7,596 bases of DNA. Source: Pseudomonadota bacterium. Its GTDB lineage: Bacteria > Pseudomonadota > Gammaproteobacteria > Burkholderiales > Thiobacillaceae. This document shows, in pieces, positions 5,999 to 7,596 of this stretch (positions are counted from its first letter, which is position 1; each line of letters starts with the position of its first letter). A program made the position numbers and the translations under genes. The stretch is taken from assembly GCA_021847385.1 (NCBI GenBank), contig JAJZTV010000095.1, forward strand, positions 1 to 7,596, given 5' to 3'. A model generated the notes under the pieces. It was not told where the DNA came from. It did not search any database and was given only the letters and a program-made list of their open reading frames with translations.

Positions 5999-7480
5999 TT
6001 AGACCTCGTTGCGCCACTCGGTCTCCTCCGAGTCGAACAGGCGGTTGGATTCGAGCGGCCCCCAAGTGCCGGCCGGGTAGCTGTGGATGAAATCGCGCTC
6101 CTGCACCCAATACTTCAGGATCGGGTCGACCACATGCCAAGCCCACTCCACTTCGTCGAAACGGATGAATAGGGTATGGTCGCCCTCGATCACGTCCAGC
6201 AGTAGCGCGGCATAGGCGTCGAGCGGATTCTCGTCCGGATTACGGTAACTGGCGTTGAGCCGGACCACCCGTGTATCCATGCCTAAGCCGGGCTGCTTGG
6301 AGTGGATCTCCAAATGCATGCTCTCCTCCGGCTGGATGGACAACACGATCCAGTTCGGCTCCAGCGTCTCCAGCGGCGTTTCGCGGAACAGCTGCTGCGG
6401 CGGGTGGCGCAAGCGGAGCGCGATCATCGACAACTGGCTCTTCAGCCGCTTGCCGGTGCGCAAATAAAACGGCACGCCGCGCCAGCGCCAGTTGTCGATG
6501 TAAAACTTGGCGGCAACGAAGGTCTCGGTCACCGAATCCCGCTCGACCCCGGCCTCGTCCTGATAACCCTGCACCTGCTGGCCCTGGACGATGCCGGATG
6601 TATATTGAGCGCGGAAGGCATGGGCATGCACCGAGCGCTTCGAGATCGGCCGGATCGAACGCAGCACCTTCACCTTCTCGTCGCGCAGGGCATCCGCCTC
6701 CAACGCCGGCGGTGGTTCCATCGCCACCAGGGTCAGCAATTGCATCAAATGGTTTTGCAACATGTCGCGCAGGGCGCCGGCCTTGTCGTAGTAGTCGGCT
6801 CGCTGTTCGATACCGACCGACTCGGCCACGGTGATCTGCACGTGGTCGATGAAGTTGCGGTTCCACAAGGGCTCGATCAAGGTATTGGCGAAGCGGAACA
6901 CCAAGAGGTTCTGCACCGTTTCCTTGCCCATGTAATGGTCGATGCGGAAGATCTGCTGCTCGTCGAAATAACGGTGCAGCAACTCGTTCAGCACCCGGGC
7001 CGACTCGATGTCCTCGCCGAACGGTTTCTCCACCACGATGCGGTGCAGGCCGCGCGGCTTGTTCAGACCGCAGGCGTCGAGATGCTTGATCACGGACGAA
7101 AAATCGGTCGGCTTGATCGCCAGGTAAAACACCACATGCGAGCAGACGCCCATCTTGGGCCTAGCCAACACCTCTTTCAACCGCTCGTAGGATTCCGCCT
7201 CGTTCAACTCGCCGCGCAGATAATCGAAGCGGGCGACGAAGCGCGCCAGCACCGCCTCGTCGACCGGCCGCTTGGCCTTGACTACTTCCGCGACGTGGCC
7301 GCGCCAGGCGGTATCGTCCCAGTCACGCCGGGCAAAGGCCGTGAAGGTCAGGGCCTCGGGCAGCTTGCCGGCCAACTCCAGGTGCAGCAAGGCTGGCAGC
7401 AGCTTCTTCGTGGCCAGGTTGCCGGTGGCACCGAAGATCACGAAATTACATGGCGGCAACGGCTGTTCTTGCTCGATCAT
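5999..7480 (-). CDS. zwf: Glucose-6-phosphate 1-dehydrogenase
   Basis: This cytoplasmic enzyme oxidises glucose 6-phosphate to 6-phosphogluconolactone with NADP+ or NAD+, the first step of the oxidative pentose-phosphate and Entner-Doudoroff routes. From the ATG at 7480 it has 493 residues, a normal length. The N-terminal Rossmann region carries GATGNLA (17-23), where the family usually has GxxGDLA. EKPFG is at 151-155. The substrate motif RIDHYMGKE is at 179-187, with Asp181, His182 and Lys186. The catalytic base is probably His244 in DMLQNHLMQ, aligned with His240 of the Leuconostoc enzyme. A GTG six bases upstream (7486) would add two residues, but the AAGGGGGA ribosome site would then abut it. 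The ATG has a 6-base spacing and is preferred. It begins two bases after the gnd stop, indicating co-transcription and coupled translation. It converges on the receiver-HPt gene with only seven bases between stops. Confidence 0.96.
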   Translation of the reverse strand: MIEQEQPLPPCNFVIFGATGNLATKKLLPALLHLELAGKLPEALTFTAFARRDWDDTAWRGHVAEVVKAKRPVDEAVLARFVARFDYLRGELNEAESYERLKEVLARPKMGVCSHVVFYLAIKPTDFSSVIKHLDACGLNKPRGLHRIVVEKPFGEDIESARVLNELLHRYFDEQQIFRIDHYMGKETVQNLLVFRFANTLIEPLWNRNFIDHVQITVAESVGIEQRADYYDKAGALRDMLQNHLMQLLTLVAMEPPPALEADALRDEKVKVLRSIRPISKRSVHAHAFRAQYTSGIVQGQQVQGYQDEAGVERDSVTETFVAAKFYIDNWRWRGVPFYLRTGKRLKSQLSMIALRLRHPPQQLFRETPLETLEPNWIVLSIQPEESMHLEIHSKQPGLGMDTRVVRLNASYRNPDENPLDAYAALLLDVIEGDHTLFIRFDEVEWAWHVVDPILKYWVQERDFIHSYPAGTWGPLESNRLFDSEETEWRNEV

Positions 7481-7482
7481 GC

Positions 7483-7596
7483 TCACTCCCCCTTGCCTTG
7501 CACGGCGTGGCCGCCGAAGCCCTTACGCATCATCGATAGCAACTTGGCGGCGTAGTCGTTCTTGCCCTGGGTCGCGAAACGCATCATCAAGGCAAG
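7483..7596 (-). CDS. gnd: 6-phosphogluconate dehydrogenase, C-terminal end (cut by window edge)
   Basis: Only the last 37 codons and the TGA stop are present. The tail, with [19 protein letters not shown] followed by KGFGGHAVQ, resembles the end of the short (about 300-330 residue) decarboxylating 6-phosphogluconate dehydrogenases of the YqeC type, not the longer E. coli Gnd, which ends differently. Members of the short group often prefer NAD+. The enzyme converts 6-phosphogluconate to ribulose 5-phosphate and CO2. Its position immediately upstream of zwf, with two bases between stop and start, supports the call and indicates one transcript. The zwf ribosome site lies within its last codons. 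The catalytic residues are outside the window, so coenzyme choice is inference. Confidence 0.85.
   Translation of the reverse strand, partial: LALMMRFATQGKNDYAAKLLSMMRKGFGGHAVQGKGE

Noticed and set aside
7481..7486. GTG at 7486 as the zwf start, giving a four-base GTGA overlap with gnd
   Set aside because: The AAGGGGGA ribosome site would directly touch the GTG. The ATG at 7480 has proper spacing. The difference is only two residues.
6302..7555. Long plus-strand open frame (417 codons) opposite zwf and the end of gnd
   Set aside because: It is fully antisense to a gene with clear catalytic motifs, resembles no protein family, and crosses the zwf start into gnd. GC-rich codon use leaves such mirror frames open.
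1..7596. CRISPR array, tRNA, rRNA, insertion sequence or phage attachment site
   Set aside because: No regularly spaced repeats, cloverleaf structures, transposase motifs or flanking target duplications were seen on either strand.

Overview
This window looks like ordinary chromosomal DNA from a GC-rich Gram-negative bacterium, most likely a betaproteobacterium. That reading rests on a three-gene petABC cytochrome bc1 operon with beta/gamma-type cytochrome b features (PVWY instead of PEWY in the Qo site, and a 14-residue gap between the helix D haem ligands), a Tat-exported Rieske protein, and a DegS/HtrA-type protease transcribed divergently from petA. I cannot name the genus from sequence alone.

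Layout, left to right. On the minus strand, petA (1379-1972), petB (130-1359) and the start of petC (1-133, cut by the window edge) form a tight operon read towards coordinate 1. A 196-base divergent control region (1973-2168) separates petA from a plus-strand membrane-anchored trypsin-like protease with one PDZ domain (2169-3326). That gene converges on, and overlaps by 53 bases, a minus-strand gene for a secreted DUF255/thioredoxin-like protein with a C-terminal (alpha/alpha)6-like region (3274-5073). A second intergenic stretch (5074-5229) contains a possible 34-codon leader ORF and leads to a plus-strand stand-alone receiver-HPt phosphorelay protein (5230-5991). Seven bases later the minus-strand zwf gene ends (5999-7480), preceded by the last 37 codons of gnd (7483-7596, cut by the window edge).

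The genes fall into three functional groups. petABC passes electrons from ubiquinol to cytochrome c at the inner membrane. The DegS-like protease and the DUF255 protein are both predicted to face the periplasm, which suggests but does not prove a shared envelope role. gnd and zwf are oxidative pentose-phosphate genes in one transcript. The receiver-HPt protein is an orphan signalling part with no kinase beside it in the window.

I see no mobile element, CRISPR array, tRNA, rRNA or phage gene, and no convincing new system. The points most worth checking are the coding 3' overlap of degS and the DUF255 gene, the divergent DUF255 thioredoxin domain, the orphan receiver-HPt gene with its possible leader peptide, and the paired inverted TACAAT boxes between petA and degS.
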